From JACPYM01 sp963699175 (lineage in GTDB: Bacteria > Acidobacteriota > Blastocatellia > RBC074), in NCBI GenBank assembly GCA_963699175.1, contig OY969418.1, positions 620,001-684,000 on the forward strand: a stretch of 64,000 bases of DNA, written 5' to 3'. The notes under the pieces were generated by a model that saw only the letters and a program-made list of their open reading frames with translations, searched no databases and was not told the origin of the DNA. This document shows, one piece after another, positions 46,144-55,989 of the stretch. Positions within the stretch are counted from its first letter, which is position 1, and each line of letters opens with the position of its first letter. A program made the translations under genes and the position numbers.

Positions 46144-46905
46144 CTAACGCCGCTTATTCAGCAGCAGGAATTGCAAGATGTAGCTGAACAGGTTGATGAA
46201 GGTCAGATAGAGGCTCATAGTGTGGCGCACCGCCGCATTCCAGGTGTTCTCATCTTGCGCCAAGCGCGAGAACTTGAAGAGAAAGCCAGCCGAAAAGACG
46301 ATGATGCCCAACAGCGAATAGCCCAGACTCACCCGGCGCGAGAAGCGCACGAAGCAGCCGATCAAGCCGAAGATGATCAGTCCCAGCACTGCCAGTAAGA
46401 AAATTGGCCCCAGGAAGCTGAAATCAATTCCAGTCGCCAGCGCGATGAAGCCTGTAATCAGCATAATCGCCGTCGTGCCAGTCAGCGCCTGAATCACGAT
46501 GCCCGCCCCTTCTTCAGCCGCCGCCAACGAGACCAACGGCCCCAATGTCATCCCACCGACAAAGCCAAAGCCCATCAGTAACACCGTGCCGACCAACCCA
46601 CCACCCGCCGCCGGGATGATGAAGATCAAAGCGAGCATCGCCACGACCAAGCCGATAATGGCTAGCCAGCCTTGTATGTTGCGCCCGACATACGCGCCCA
46701 CCGCACCCATCGCGATTGAGGCGCTGAGCAACCCCATCACCTTGACCAGTAATGGTGTGCTTTCCTCTGGCAGCACGCGCAACCCGATGAGCATCACAGC
46801 CAGTCCGGCGAAGACGGCCAGCGCCAGGTTTTTGATGGCAGCCGCATCCGAGCGTAGTTGATCACCGACATACGAAGAGTCACGAATGTATCTTTCAGTT
46901 TGCAT
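46144..46905 (-). CDS. Bax inhibitor-1/YccA-like membrane protein
   Basis: A 253-residue protein with seven hydrophobic segments. The N-terminus 'ERYIRDSSYVGDQLRSDAAA' is cytoplasmic; the end 'LTFINLFSYILQFLLLNKRR' matches the BI-1 C-terminal segment and basic tail. Related bacterial proteins (YccA, YetJ) affect membrane protease FtsH or leak calcium in a pH-sensitive way. Which of these applies is unknown. ATG 46905 has AAGGAGAA upstream. It is 52 bp downstream of aat on the same strand. Confidence 0.82.
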   Translation of the reverse strand: MQTERYIRDSSYVGDQLRSDAAAIKNLALAVFAGLAVMLIGLRVLPEESTPLLVKVMGLLSASIAMGAVGAYVGRNIQGWLAIIGLVVAMLALIFIIPAAGGGLVGTVLLMGFGFVGGMTLGPLVSLAAAEEGAGIVIQALTGTTAIMLITGFIALATGIDFSFLGPIFLLAVLGLIIFGLIGCFVRFSRRVSLGYSLLGIIVFSAGFLFKFSRLAQDENTWNAAVRHTMSLYLTFINLFSYILQFLLLNKRR

Positions 46906-46957
46906 AGTTTTGTTCTCCTTGCGTGGTCATTTTACCATGCGAATCCGTCAAACGGGT

Positions 46958-47572
46958 TCAAACAAATTGGCAATCACCGAGCATCGCTTCGGACAGCCAG
47001 CCCAGATATTCATGATGCGACAAATCGAGCGCGCCGAAGTGACTGATATGTGGCGTACGCATCTGCGCATCGAGGAGCAAATATTTGCGCGCGCGCAAGC
47101 GCTCGACCAACGCCACCAACGCGATCTGTGAAGCCGACGGGCGGCGCGTAAACATTGACTCGCCAAAAAACGCGGCCTTCAACGACAGGCCGTAAAGCCC
47201 GCCGATGAGTTCGCCTGCGCTCCAGACTTCGACCGAATGGGCAAAGCCGCGCTGGTGCAGTTCGAGGTAGAGCGCGATCATCTCATCGCTCAGCCAAACT
47301 TCTTCTTCTGTCACCTCGCTGTGCCGCGCACAGGCGTAGACGACTTCAGGGAAACATGTGTTGATGCGAATTTCGTAGGTGAGTTTGCGCATGGCTTGCC
47401 GCAGCGAGCGGCGCACGCGAAAGCGGTCATCGAGCGGCAGGATAGTGCGCGGCTCGGCCATAAACCAGTCAATCCGGCCGTATCGCCCGCGCGCCATCGG
47501 GAAATAACCCTGCTGGTAAGCGGCCAAAATCTGTTCCGGCGTAATCACCGACCGAGGGTTCTTGACTCGCAT
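46958..47572 (-). CDS. aat: Leucyl/phenylalanyl-tRNA-protein transferase
   Basis: Aat adds Leu or Phe from charged tRNA to N-terminal Lys or Arg of proteins, marking them for ClpAP (N-degron pathway). The 204-residue protein has 'ITPEQILAAYQQGYFPMARG', 'PRTILPLDDRFRVRRSLRQ', 'HSVEVWSAGELIGGLYGLSL', 'AFFGESMFTRRPSASQIALV' and 'LLDAQMRTPHISHFGA'. The Asp and Gln of 'LLDAQ' are the usual tRNA-handling residues. It may be transcribed with the BI-1-like gene. clpS was not seen in the window. Confidence 0.93.
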   Translation of the reverse strand: MRVKNPRSVITPEQILAAYQQGYFPMARGRYGRIDWFMAEPRTILPLDDRFRVRRSLRQAMRKLTYEIRINTCFPEVVYACARHSEVTEEEVWLSDEMIALYLELHQRGFAHSVEVWSAGELIGGLYGLSLKAAFFGESMFTRRPSASQIALVALVERLRARKYLLLDAQMRTPHISHFGALDLSHHEYLGWLSEAMLGDCQFV

Positions 47573-47872
47573 GGCTCGGCATTATAGCGCAAGGTGAGAC
47601 ATAGGCAATCGGCAATGATGGCGATTCTCAGTCCGGGGCTAGCGGATTCGCCCTCCAGCGTTGTGTAATCCAACCGACGATAGCATTCTTGGCTGCGCTT
47701 GAGCGACCACAGCTTTCTACACGCGTCACAAAAAGCCATGGACGGAGAACAACACAACGCGTCTTAATTCTCTACGCAACCCGATAACAATGGTAAAGCA
47801 GGCGCGGTGTTGACGGTGAATAGCAAGTGACCAATACTGTGCAAGTCAGTATTCGGTAAGGAGGTATCAACC
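47573..47872. other. 300-bp divergent intergenic region
   Basis: Lies between aat (minus) and the HYR/TIGR03437 gene (plus). A small stem AATACTG (47833-47839) / CAGTATT (47847-47853) lies shortly before the AAGGAGGT ribosome site of the latter. No gene or known riboswitch was recognised. Confidence 0.45.
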
Positions 47873-49771
47873 ATGCTGGCCAAGCACGAAGCCACTGGCT
47901 TTATCTGCGGCCGACGATTCTTATGGGCCTTTGGGTTAGGAGGGTTGCTAGTGGCGCTCTTCCTCGCTTCGCCCAACTGGCCAATGGTATTACACGCAGC
48001 GAAGACCGAGGCCGGACAAGCCAATCAACCGCGTATCATTATCGCAAGCGCCACACTCACTGAAGAGCCGTGCGTCTCGCCGGACGGAGTGATTGATCCG
48101 GGCGAGACCGTTACAGTCAGCTTCGCCTTGCAAAACACCGGCACGGCCAACACCAGCCAACAATTGGTTGCGACTCTATTAGCGACAGGCGGCGTTACGG
48201 CGCCGAGCGCGTCGCAAAACTATGGTGCGCTCGGCGCGGGCGGGTTTGCAGTCGGGAGAAGTTTCAGTTTCACCGCCGCCGCTCAGGATATTGGCAGCAC
48301 GCTGACCGCAACCTTCCAACTACAAGACGGGAATATCAATCGTGGCACAGTGAGCATCAGCTTTACGCTTGGCGTGGTCACACTCACCACTGACCCAGGC
48401 TTGTGCAACGCCACTTTCAGGCTCGCTTCACCGGCGGGCGATTGCGCTACGATGCACTGTCAGACGACGGCGCGCCCGCCTTTTCCGGTCGGTAATTACA
48501 CGCTCAACTGCGTCACACTGGTTGGGTCGCGTCTCTTCTTTCAATTGCGCGTGCTAGACCGCGAGCCGCCACGCCTGACTTGTCCAACCAACATCACACG
48601 TACGACAGACGCGAATCAATGTGCTGCGTCATTCAATCCAGGCACGGCGACAGCCAGCGATAATTGCGGCGCCGGTCTGACATTCATCAGCACACGCAGC
48701 GACAATCAACCGCTCACTGCTGCTTATCCATTGGGAGCGACTACGATCGCCTGGCAAGCGACGGACACGGCAGGCAACACAGCTGCTTGTCAACAGACCG
48801 TCATGGTCACGGCCAACAACGCGACGCTTGCTTGCCCGGCGAACATTTCAATGCCAGCCACCTCCGGCGCGGGTCGCGTAGTGACCTATCCACTGCCAAC
48901 GGCTTCTGTTGCTTGCGCCAGTGGCAACACCGTTTGTAATCCGGCTTCCGGCTCAACCTTTTCAGTTGGCACTACCACAGTCAACTGCCAGCGGACTAGC
49001 ACCACCGGGCAGGCGGCTTCCTGCGCCTTCACCGTGACCGTCATTGGTAACGCGGTCACGAACGTCTCGGCTGCGAGCTTTGCGGGAACGGAACTGGCGA
49101 GCGAATCCATCGTAGCCGCCTTCGGCAACGGACTAGCCACAACTACCCAGTTGGCGGCTGCGCTTCCACTTCCTACAACACTAGCTGGCACGCGGGTGTT
49201 AGTCAGGGACATTGCCGGTGTCGAACGCGCCGCTTCACTCTTCTTCGTCTCGCCTACTCAAATCAACTATCAGGTTCCGCCCGGCACCGCCGCTGGCTTG
49301 GCCACGGTGCTCATCACCAGCGGAGATGGAACTGTTTCGATTGAAACGGTGCGCATCGCTTCGGTAGCGCCAGGCCTTTTCACCGCCGATGCCAGCGGAC
49401 GCGGGCTGGCGGCAGCAACAGCCTTGCGCGTTGGGGCCGATGGCTCACAAAGCTTCGAGCCGGTGGCGGGCTTCGACACAGCGCAAAATAAATTCGTGGC
49501 GCTGCCGATTGATCTCGGCCCTGCCACTGATCAAGTTTTCCTGGTGTTGTTCGGAACAGGGCTGCGCTTCCGCAGCAATCTCCTTGCCGTAACGGCGAAG
49601 ATTGGCGGTGCGGATGCGACCGTGACTTTTGCCGGAGCAGTGCCGGGTTTCATCGGACTGGATCAAATCAATCTCTCAATCCCGCGCAGTTTGATCGGAC
49701 GCGGCGAGGTGGATGTGGTATTGGCGGTGGATGGCAAGGCGGCGAACACTGTGCGAGTCAATATCAAATAA
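47873..49771 (+). CDS. HYR-repeat surface protein with acidobacterial TIGR03437 C-terminal domain
   Basis: A 632-residue exported protein. The ATG 47873 follows AAGGAGGT. After an N-terminal anchor ('FGLGGLLVALFLASPNW'), a repeat-like domain includes 'VSPDGVIDPGETVTVSFAL' (surface beta domain). An HYR-type domain follows (about 225-320: 'PPRLTCPTNITRTTDANQC', 'AWQATDTAGNTAACQQTV'), then a second one. The last 230 residues are the TIGR03437 domain ('VTNVSAASFAGTELASESIV', 'FFVSPTQINYQVPPG', 'IGRGEVDVVLAVDGKAANTV'), found almost only in this phylum. It likely mediates surface binding; the role is unknown. Confidence 0.85.
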   Translation: MLAKHEATGFICGRRFLWAFGLGGLLVALFLASPNWPMVLHAAKTEAGQANQPRIIIASATLTEEPCVSPDGVIDPGETVTVSFALQNTGTANTSQQLVATLLATGGVTAPSASQNYGALGAGGFAVGRSFSFTAAAQDIGSTLTATFQLQDGNINRGTVSISFTLGVVTLTTDPGLCNATFRLASPAGDCATMHCQTTARPPFPVGNYTLNCVTLVGSRLFFQLRVLDREPPRLTCPTNITRTTDANQCAASFNPGTATASDNCGAGLTFISTRSDNQPLTAAYPLGATTIAWQATDTAGNTAACQQTVMVTANNATLACPANISMPATSGAGRVVTYPLPTASVACASGNTVCNPASGSTFSVGTTTVNCQRTSTTGQAASCAFTVTVIGNAVTNVSAASFAGTELASESIVAAFGNGLATTTQLAAALPLPTTLAGTRVLVRDIAGVERAASLFFVSPTQINYQVPPGTAAGLATVLITSGDGTVSIETVRIASVAPGLFTADASGRGLAAATALRVGADGSQSFEPVAGFDTAQNKFVALPIDLGPATDQVFLVLFGTGLRFRSNLLAVTAKIGGADATVTFAGAVPGFIGLDQINLSIPRSLIGRGEVDVVLAVDGKAANTVRVNIK

Positions 49772-49908
49772 TGCAGTCGTAGTCGCCACCGCTCTTTTCA
49801 GCAACGCTCTCGCAAGGTATGCTTGCGCCTTCACAGGTCGCTTTACTGATCCCAAACCCTCAACGGCGACTAGAGTCAATTGAATCCAGCACAATGTAGG
49901 AAACTGGC

Positions 49909-51555
49909 GTGAGAAATCTATTCTTTCATCTGGCCTGTCGTCACCGCGCGCGCGCTTTGTGGTTGGCGTTGATTTGTCCGCTGATGCTGTTGGGCAGCTT
50001 CATCTGGCTCTCGCCACAACCAGGTGCGGCTGCGCGTGGGACAAATGACACGTTCAAAGTCAATGCTGATGAGCGACAAATCACGACGACCGGGCCAAGC
50101 GGCACCGGGTCGCCAAACGAGCTGTATGTTGACGATGGTGGTTTTGAAAGTGCGCTACGTTCGACGAGGGGAGAGCCAGAGAGCTACGTCAATCGTCTTA
50201 CACCATTCAGCTACCCAGCTACGCTGACCGGCATCTCGATCTTCTTCCATAGCGCAGCCCCGCCAGTTGGGACGCCCATCACGCTGCTGGTCGGCAGCAA
50301 GGCCGCCGGTGACGAGGAAATTAGCACCACGACTTTCCAGACTCTACAGTCCGTCATCCAGGGCAGAGGGCAGTTCGCCACCTACGATTTCCCGGCCTTT
50401 ACCATCGCGTCGGGGGATTTTATCGTCGGCTTCCGGACTACTTCCGCACCGGGCCAATTCCCTATTGCGCTCGATGTCACACCACCTCTGCAAAAGCGTT
50501 CGTACATGGCAATCCACGGCCTGACCTTCTGGCTGATAGATGATTTGAATTTTGCTGGCAACCTCGGCATCCGCGCGCGCCTTGCCTCGGCGTGCGCAAC
50601 GGTCAGCAGTCTGAATCCCGCCAGTGGCACGGCGGGCACGCGCGTGACGATCAACGGCGCCAACTTTACCGGCGTGACCGGCGTTAAAGCTGCTGACAAT
50701 GTGGCCGCAGAGTTTACTGTCAACAATGACACCAGCATCACAGCGACCATCCCGACAGGAGCCGTTAGTGGCCCGATTACGCTTAGCAAAGCGGGTTGCG
50801 CCGACGTGCAAACCAATACGCTGACCATCGCCAATGTGGTAACGAATGTGTCATCAACGAGCTTCATTGGCTCAGAACTGGCCCCTGAATCTATGGTGTC
50901 AGCCTTCGGCACAGGCTTGGCGACAAACGCCTTGAACGCGCAGGACGCACTATTGCCGACTACGCTCGCGGGCACGACTGTCAAAGTGCGCGACAGCACC
51001 GAAGTTGAACGGCTCGCGCCACTCTTCTTTGTTTCGCCTACGCAGATCAATTATCTTCTCCCGCCTAGCATGGCTATAGGGGCGGCAATCATCACAATCA
51101 CAAGCGGCAACGGCACGCTTTCAGTCGGCACGGTGCGGATCGCGCCGGTCGCACCTGGGCTATTCACCGCCAACGCCAGTGGGCAAGGCGTCCCGGCAGC
51201 CGTCGTCCACCGGCTCAAGGCGAATGGCGCACAGAGCACTGAGCCAGTGGCGCAGTTCGATGCAGCGACGGGACGCTTTACGCCTGTGCCACTCGATCTC
51301 GGCCCTGCTACTGATCAAGCGTTCTTGGTGTTGTTTGGAACAGGACTGCGTTTTCGCAGTAATCTCGCTGCCGTAACGGCGAAAATCGGCGGTGCGGATG
51401 CAACGGTGACTTTTGTTGGAGCAGTGCCGGGCTTCATCGGACTGGATCAAGCCAATCTCGCGATCCCGCGTAGTTTGATTGGGCGCGGTGAGGTGGACGT
51501 AAGGCTGACGGTGGACGGCAAGCCAGCGAACATTGTGCAGATCAACATCAAGTGA
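49909..51555 (+). CDS. IPT/TIG surface protein with acidobacterial TIGR03437 C-terminal domain
   Basis: A 548-residue exported protein starting at a GTG. Hydrophobic leader about 15-42 ('LALICPLMLLGSFIWLSPQP'). The middle part (about 215-305) is an IPT/TIG-like domain ('VSSLNPASGTAGTRVTINGA', 'TITLSKAGCADVQT' region). The C-terminal 235 residues are a TIGR03437 domain whose DNA is strikingly similar to that of the previous gene, so the pair are tandem paralogues at their 3' ends only. The separate N-terminal parts suggest domain shuffling. Function unknown; surface location inferred. Confidence 0.83.
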   Translation: MRNLFFHLACRHRARALWLALICPLMLLGSFIWLSPQPGAAARGTNDTFKVNADERQITTTGPSGTGSPNELYVDDGGFESALRSTRGEPESYVNRLTPFSYPATLTGISIFFHSAAPPVGTPITLLVGSKAAGDEEISTTTFQTLQSVIQGRGQFATYDFPAFTIASGDFIVGFRTTSAPGQFPIALDVTPPLQKRSYMAIHGLTFWLIDDLNFAGNLGIRARLASACATVSSLNPASGTAGTRVTINGANFTGVTGVKAADNVAAEFTVNNDTSITATIPTGAVSGPITLSKAGCADVQTNTLTIANVVTNVSSTSFIGSELAPESMVSAFGTGLATNALNAQDALLPTTLAGTTVKVRDSTEVERLAPLFFVSPTQINYLLPPSMAIGAAIITITSGNGTLSVGTVRIAPVAPGLFTANASGQGVPAAVVHRLKANGAQSTEPVAQFDAATGRFTPVPLDLGPATDQAFLVLFGTGLRFRSNLAAVTAKIGGADATVTFVGAVPGFIGLDQANLAIPRSLIGRGEVDVRLTVDGKPANIVQINIK

Positions 51556-51616
51556 GGAATAGCAGTGTTGTATTTCGCAAGCTCAGGCTAAAATGCCCTC
51601 CATTTCATGAGTTCCG

Positions 51617-52621
51617 GTGGAGAAGAGCTTGAGAAAATACAGCAAACGCAAACGCTCGGACGCGGCTATCCGCAGACAGCTTCGCCACGCCAAACAAAGC
51701 TCTGGTGCACACACATCACCAGTCGCGCACACTTTACCACTGGGCCAGCCTCCGCCTGCCGCGCCACGACTAGACCACTGGCGCTACGTGGCCATCGCTG
51801 TCTACAACCGCATCTTCGAAGACGAAGTTTTCGGGCGCTCCGCGCAACTGGCTTATTACTGGCTCTTTTCGCTCTTCCCGCTCTTGATCTTTCTGACCGC
51901 CTTGCTGGCTTACGTGCCTTTGCCGCATTTCTTCGAAGACCTGTTCGCCTATCTGCAAAACGTGCTGCCACGCGATGCCTTTGCGATGCTGGACACGACC
52001 TTCACACAGATCAGAACGCAACCAAGCACCGGGCTGCTCAGCTTCGGCATTCTGCTCTCCATCTGGGTGTCGTCGTCCGGAATGGAAGCTATCATCTCCG
52101 CGCTCAACACAGCTTACGACGTGCCCAACCGGCGCGCGTGGTGGCAAGAACGTTTGCTGGCCATCGTGCTGATTTGCGGCTTGGCATTCTCCATCATCTT
52201 TGCGCTCGCACTGCTCTTCTTCGGTGAAAGCTGGGGCGAGCGCATTGCCAACGTTTACGGCTATGGCGAAGTCTTTAGCACGATCTGGCATATCGTGCGT
52301 TGGTTCGGCATCATCGGCTTTCTGATGTTGGGGCTTGATCTGCTCTACTACACTGCGCCGAATATCGAGCAACGCTGGCGCATTACCTCGCCGGGCGCAC
52401 TCTTCGCGTTGAGTGGTTGGCTGCTGGTTTCGCTGGGCTTCAAGTTTTACGTCGCGCACTTTGGCCGCTACAATGCCACCTACGGCGCGTTGGGCGGTGT
52501 GATGGTGCTGATGCTCTGGTTCTACTTCACGGGCGCGGCGATTCTGATCGGCGGAGAGCTTAATTCTGTGCTACAAGAAATTCACAGCGGCGCGGGCAAA
52601 GGCAAGGCCAAGCTCACCTAA
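51617..52621 (+). CDS. YihY/BrkB family membrane protein
   Basis: A 334-residue membrane protein with six or seven hydrophobic segments. Family marks are 'RSAQLAYYWLFSLFPLLIF', 'LLSFGILLSIWVSSSGMEAI', 'RAWWQERLLAIVLI' and 'GALGGVMVLMLWFYFTGAAI' followed by 'LIGGELNSVLQE'. Earlier called ribonuclease BN in error; role now thought to be in transport or envelope function. Its N-terminus is basic and Ser-rich; GTG 51617 is used, and a shorter start is possible. It precedes the VWA gene by 44 bp. Confidence 0.9.
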   Translation: MEKSLRKYSKRKRSDAAIRRQLRHAKQSSGAHTSPVAHTLPLGQPPPAAPRLDHWRYVAIAVYNRIFEDEVFGRSAQLAYYWLFSLFPLLIFLTALLAYVPLPHFFEDLFAYLQNVLPRDAFAMLDTTFTQIRTQPSTGLLSFGILLSIWVSSSGMEAIISALNTAYDVPNRRAWWQERLLAIVLICGLAFSIIFALALLFFGESWGERIANVYGYGEVFSTIWHIVRWFGIIGFLMLGLDLLYYTAPNIEQRWRITSPGALFALSGWLLVSLGFKFYVAHFGRYNATYGALGGVMVLMLWFYFTGAAILIGGELNSVLQEIHSGAGKGKAKLT

Positions 52622-52665
52622 TGTAAGTACGCATTTTTTGATCGTCATACTACGGAGAAATTCAA

Positions 52666-54810
52666 ATGTTGAAATCGGCCACAACAATCCTGTTGTGCAT
52701 TTGCGCAACGTTCAGCCTACGTCTGCTCACTGTTCACAGCCAAACGCAAACACCAAAAAACACGAGCCAAACAGAAGCTCAGAAGAAAGAACAAGATCAG
52801 ACGATTCGCGTCACCACCGAATTGATCGAAGTGCGCGCCGTAGTGACAGACAAAGCAGGCAAGCCAGTCACGGGCTTGAAACAGGCTGACTTCGAGCTAC
52901 TCGAAAACAATGAACCACAAGAAGTCAGCTTCTATCAAGCCACTGAACTGCCCGGCACGGACGCAGCAGGCAGCAAAGCAGCCGCAGCGAATCCGCTGCC
53001 GACGATGGCAGAGAAGACACCACCCGCCCGCACAATAGTCCTCTTCGCCGATACCTTACACATAGCGATTGGCAATCTGCTCTATCTCAAACAGGCGATG
53101 CGCAAGCTGGTGGATGGAAAGCTCAGCCCACAGGATATGACGGCGCTTGTCACCAGCTACGGCACGCTCGGCTTGGGCGAGCAGTTCACCCGCGACCGCC
53201 GTCTGCTCCGTTTTGCGATTGAGCGATTGAATGCCGGGCCGACCGAACGCGCCAGCGCCTTCAACCCCTATATCGCTGCCATGGTTGATCGCGGTGACCG
53301 TCAAGCCATAGACGAAGCCATCCGTATCATCACAATTGAAGATCAACTGCAAGGCATGGATCGGCGCACGCTCGAAAGCATGGCGCAAGCCCGCGCGCGC
53401 GAAATTCTGCAAGTCGCCACTCATCGTAGACGCGCAACGTTGTTGACGCTTCGTTCAGTGGTTGATCGTCTGTCCACCTTGCCAGGCCAAAGACTGATTG
53501 TGCTCTTCTCGGATGGCTTCACCTTGCACGACATCGGAGGCTCGACAGAAACCAGTGACCTTGAAGCAGTCACCAGCCGCGCCGCGCGCGCAGGCGTAGT
53601 CATCTATTCGATTGACTCAAAAGGTTTGACTCCGCCCCCCGGTTTTGGCGCGGAGTTGGGAATCCAGCAAAACTTTCATTACGCCACCGCAGGCGAATCC
53701 GAACTACAAGACGGGCTGAACGCGCTGGCCGCGGATACGGGCGGGCAGTTCCTGCACAACACGAACGATCTGGCCGGGGCCGCACAACGCGCCCTTGATG
53801 AGAATCGCATCTTCTACACGCTGGCCTACTATCCGAAGCTGGAAGGCAATCTCAACAAATTTCGCAAGCTGACGATACGAGTCAAAAATCACCCTGAATA
53901 CCGCGTCCGTGCGCAACGTGGTTATCTGCCCGCGGCGCTCGCCAAACCGAAAGTCAACGTAGCCAAGACGCCAGACCAACGCATGACGGAAAAGATGTTC
54001 GAGCCTCTTGCCACCACCGAAATCGGCGTGGCGGCAATAGCCGAAGATTTCGAGACCAAATACGACGCAGCCCAAGCCACCTTGCACGTTTTCCTGGACG
54101 GGCAAACGATCAACTTCCAGCCCAGCAACGACCGCCAACAATTCGACCTAAAGATCGCGCTGGCCATCTTCAATTCCAGCGGCAAACTCATCCACAACAG
54201 CGCGGAAACTCTGCAAGGCAATCTGCTGTCAGCGCGCGCGGAAATAGCGCGCCGCAACGGCGTGCACTACACCAAGCGATTGGAACTCAAGCCGGGTTTC
54301 TATCAAGTGCGCGTCGGCGCTTACGAAGCTTCAACCCAACACATCGGCACCGCCACAGCAATCGTCGAAGTCCCCGACCTCAAGCGCAAGAAACTGACGC
54401 TCAGCAGCCTGCTGATCGAAGGCGCGCAAAATCTTTCTCCCACCGCGCTAAACAAAAAGAATGCGCCGGCACCGCCCGGCACGCGCAGCGTTCAAGGCAT
54501 ACAGTTCTACGCGCCCAATGAGAGTTTTATCTACTTGTTCCGCCTTTATCCAAACTCTCCACAGGCCGCCAAGCCGGAGGAGTTGAGCTTGCAAACAGAA
54601 ATCTGGCAAGGCGACCAAAAGATCGCACAGACCGAAGCCATTCCGCTCACTTCTCGCCTACTCGACCGTGACGAGAAAGGTACGCTCTTCGGCAGCGAAA
54701 TGCGTTTGAGCAACTTCCAGCCCGGACTTTATGAATTGCGCGTCTTCGTGCGCGGCAAGGAAAAGAAAGCCGTCGCGCAACGCGCGGTGGTGTTTGGCAT
54801 TGAAGGATAA
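52666..54810 (+). CDS. Acidobacterial VWFA-related exported protein with altered MIDAS
   Basis: A 714-residue exported protein: signal peptide about 1-25. A leader domain 'ELIEVRAVVTDKAGKPVTGL' and 'ADFELLENNEPQEVSFYQA' is typical of TIGR03436. The VWA-like region (about 120-400) lacks the normal DxSxS; the equivalent is D129-T-L-H-I133 in 'ARTIVLFADTLHIAIG', though a second loop 'LIVLFSDGFTLHD' remains. C-terminal residues about 430-714 form an extra beta-rich part ('GFYQVRVGAYEAS', 'LYELRVFVRGKEKK'). Metal binding is therefore doubtful, and the domain may serve as a scaffold. ATG 52666 follows GGAG. Confidence 0.87.
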   Translation: MLKSATTILLCICATFSLRLLTVHSQTQTPKNTSQTEAQKKEQDQTIRVTTELIEVRAVVTDKAGKPVTGLKQADFELLENNEPQEVSFYQATELPGTDAAGSKAAAANPLPTMAEKTPPARTIVLFADTLHIAIGNLLYLKQAMRKLVDGKLSPQDMTALVTSYGTLGLGEQFTRDRRLLRFAIERLNAGPTERASAFNPYIAAMVDRGDRQAIDEAIRIITIEDQLQGMDRRTLESMAQARAREILQVATHRRRATLLTLRSVVDRLSTLPGQRLIVLFSDGFTLHDIGGSTETSDLEAVTSRAARAGVVIYSIDSKGLTPPPGFGAELGIQQNFHYATAGESELQDGLNALAADTGGQFLHNTNDLAGAAQRALDENRIFYTLAYYPKLEGNLNKFRKLTIRVKNHPEYRVRAQRGYLPAALAKPKVNVAKTPDQRMTEKMFEPLATTEIGVAAIAEDFETKYDAAQATLHVFLDGQTINFQPSNDRQQFDLKIALAIFNSSGKLIHNSAETLQGNLLSARAEIARRNGVHYTKRLELKPGFYQVRVGAYEASTQHIGTATAIVEVPDLKRKKLTLSSLLIEGAQNLSPTALNKKNAPAPPGTRSVQGIQFYAPNESFIYLFRLYPNSPQAAKPEELSLQTEIWQGDQKIAQTEAIPLTSRLLDRDEKGTLFGSEMRLSNFQPGLYELRVFVRGKEKKAVAQRAVVFGIEG

Positions 54811-55139
54811 GCTGTGTGGCGCAGCTTGCAGCCCAAAATGGAGGCTGGCTCGCGTCGAGTACAACACAATTGTCAGGCTATTGCATTCGGAATGGATGGC
54901 GAAGTTTGTTGCGCGTTGCTCTTGTGTCTGGCAGTCAGCCTGCTGTATTGTCAGTTTTCGTTTTGGTCGCCATTACTTTTCACATGGGAACAAGTCTTTG
55001 CCGTTCCCTGAAAAACGGGCGAATCTTAAATTCAAACATTACACAGTAGGAAATTGCTCAGAATCTGTATTCTGTCTAATTACTCATACTCATAGGCAAA
55101 AGCTAAATACTTAATGGCTTGTTAAGAGGAGCACCATCA
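54811..55139. other. 329-bp intergenic region at the start of an AT-richer island
   Basis: Between the VWA gene and the AT-rich membrane-protein gene. Base composition shifts toward A and T from about 54850. No gene, terminator or known repeat was recognised. Confidence 0.5.
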
Positions 55140-55961
55140 GTGTCTAGTAAGCTTCGGCGGCTTGTACTTGAAAAAACGCAAGAAGTTGGCTTAGCATTGG
55201 CGCTTGTAGTTGCCGGTGCGGCAGTTTTATGTCTTCCTGAATTGGGTTGGACTAACGAACTGGGTGCAATTAAAATTTCGGTTGCAATCATTGCCACCAC
55301 TCTTGGGATTGAAATAATTGTTCGATCGCTAAAAACGTTATTACCTGAAGAACCTACTAAACTTCGAGCATTCTACACAAACAGGCATGAATCACGCGAA
55401 AGTTGGCGCGCTCAAATGGCCAAGGTACATAAAACTTTGATTGTTTGTGGAGCTACAGCCCAAATACTTTTGATTGAAACAGGAGACATAAAAAGGATAC
55501 TACGCAATAGCAACGGGAAAGTAATAATTATTGTGCCAAACTTGCTGGATAACACGCGATCTGCCTTCTATGAAAAGATGATAGGTGCGACGAGTCTCAG
55601 AACAGGATTTAATGATATGCGTTCCAAATACGACTCATTATTATTGGAGCTCGAGAATGAGGGACTTGCTCAACCAGAACAACGGCTGATATTAATTGAG
55701 CACGAAGATGGCGCACCATTTGGAATGACTTTATATGACCCGGAAGAGCAAGATGGGATGATTCGAGTAGAATTGTATGGTCTAACAGCAGATGATCGTC
55801 CGAGTATTGATATTACTAGAAAGACAAATATATTGCTATATTTGAAATTATGTATATATCTTCAACAATGGCTGGGGTTCAATCCTAGTATGGGGACTGC
55901 TACCTTTATTAGAACTGAGAAGCGTAACGCTTCTGAGCTTAAACAACCGTTGCAGCAGTAA
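55140..55961 (+). CDS. Membrane protein of unknown function (AT-rich island)
   Basis: A 273-residue protein; the GTG at 55140 is chosen because AAGAGGA lies 9 bases upstream, instead of the TTG at 55119. Two membrane segments occur near the N-terminus ('LALALVVAGAAVLCLPELGW' and 'IKISVAIIATTLGIEIIVRS'). They are followed by a cytoplasmic part of about 200 residues with 'LIVCGATAQILLIETGDIKR', 'KVIIIVPNLL' and 'DDRPSIDITRKTNILLYLK'. The AT-rich codon use differs from nearly all neighbours, suggesting transfer. It may work with the epimerase encoded 28 bp downstream. No family recognised. Confidence 0.6.
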   Translation: MSSKLRRLVLEKTQEVGLALALVVAGAAVLCLPELGWTNELGAIKISVAIIATTLGIEIIVRSLKTLLPEEPTKLRAFYTNRHESRESWRAQMAKVHKTLIVCGATAQILLIETGDIKRILRNSNGKVIIIVPNLLDNTRSAFYEKMIGATSLRTGFNDMRSKYDSLLLELENEGLAQPEQRLILIEHEDGAPFGMTLYDPEEQDGMIRVELYGLTADDRPSIDITRKTNILLYLKLCIYLQQWLGFNPSMGTATFIRTEKRNASELKQPLQQ

Positions 55962-55989
55962 CAGGAATTATAATAGGTAGATTAACATA

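Noticed and set aside
47830..47872. Riboswitch before the HYR/TIGR03437 gene
   Set aside because: Only one 7-bp stem was seen, with no conserved core of a known riboswitch class.
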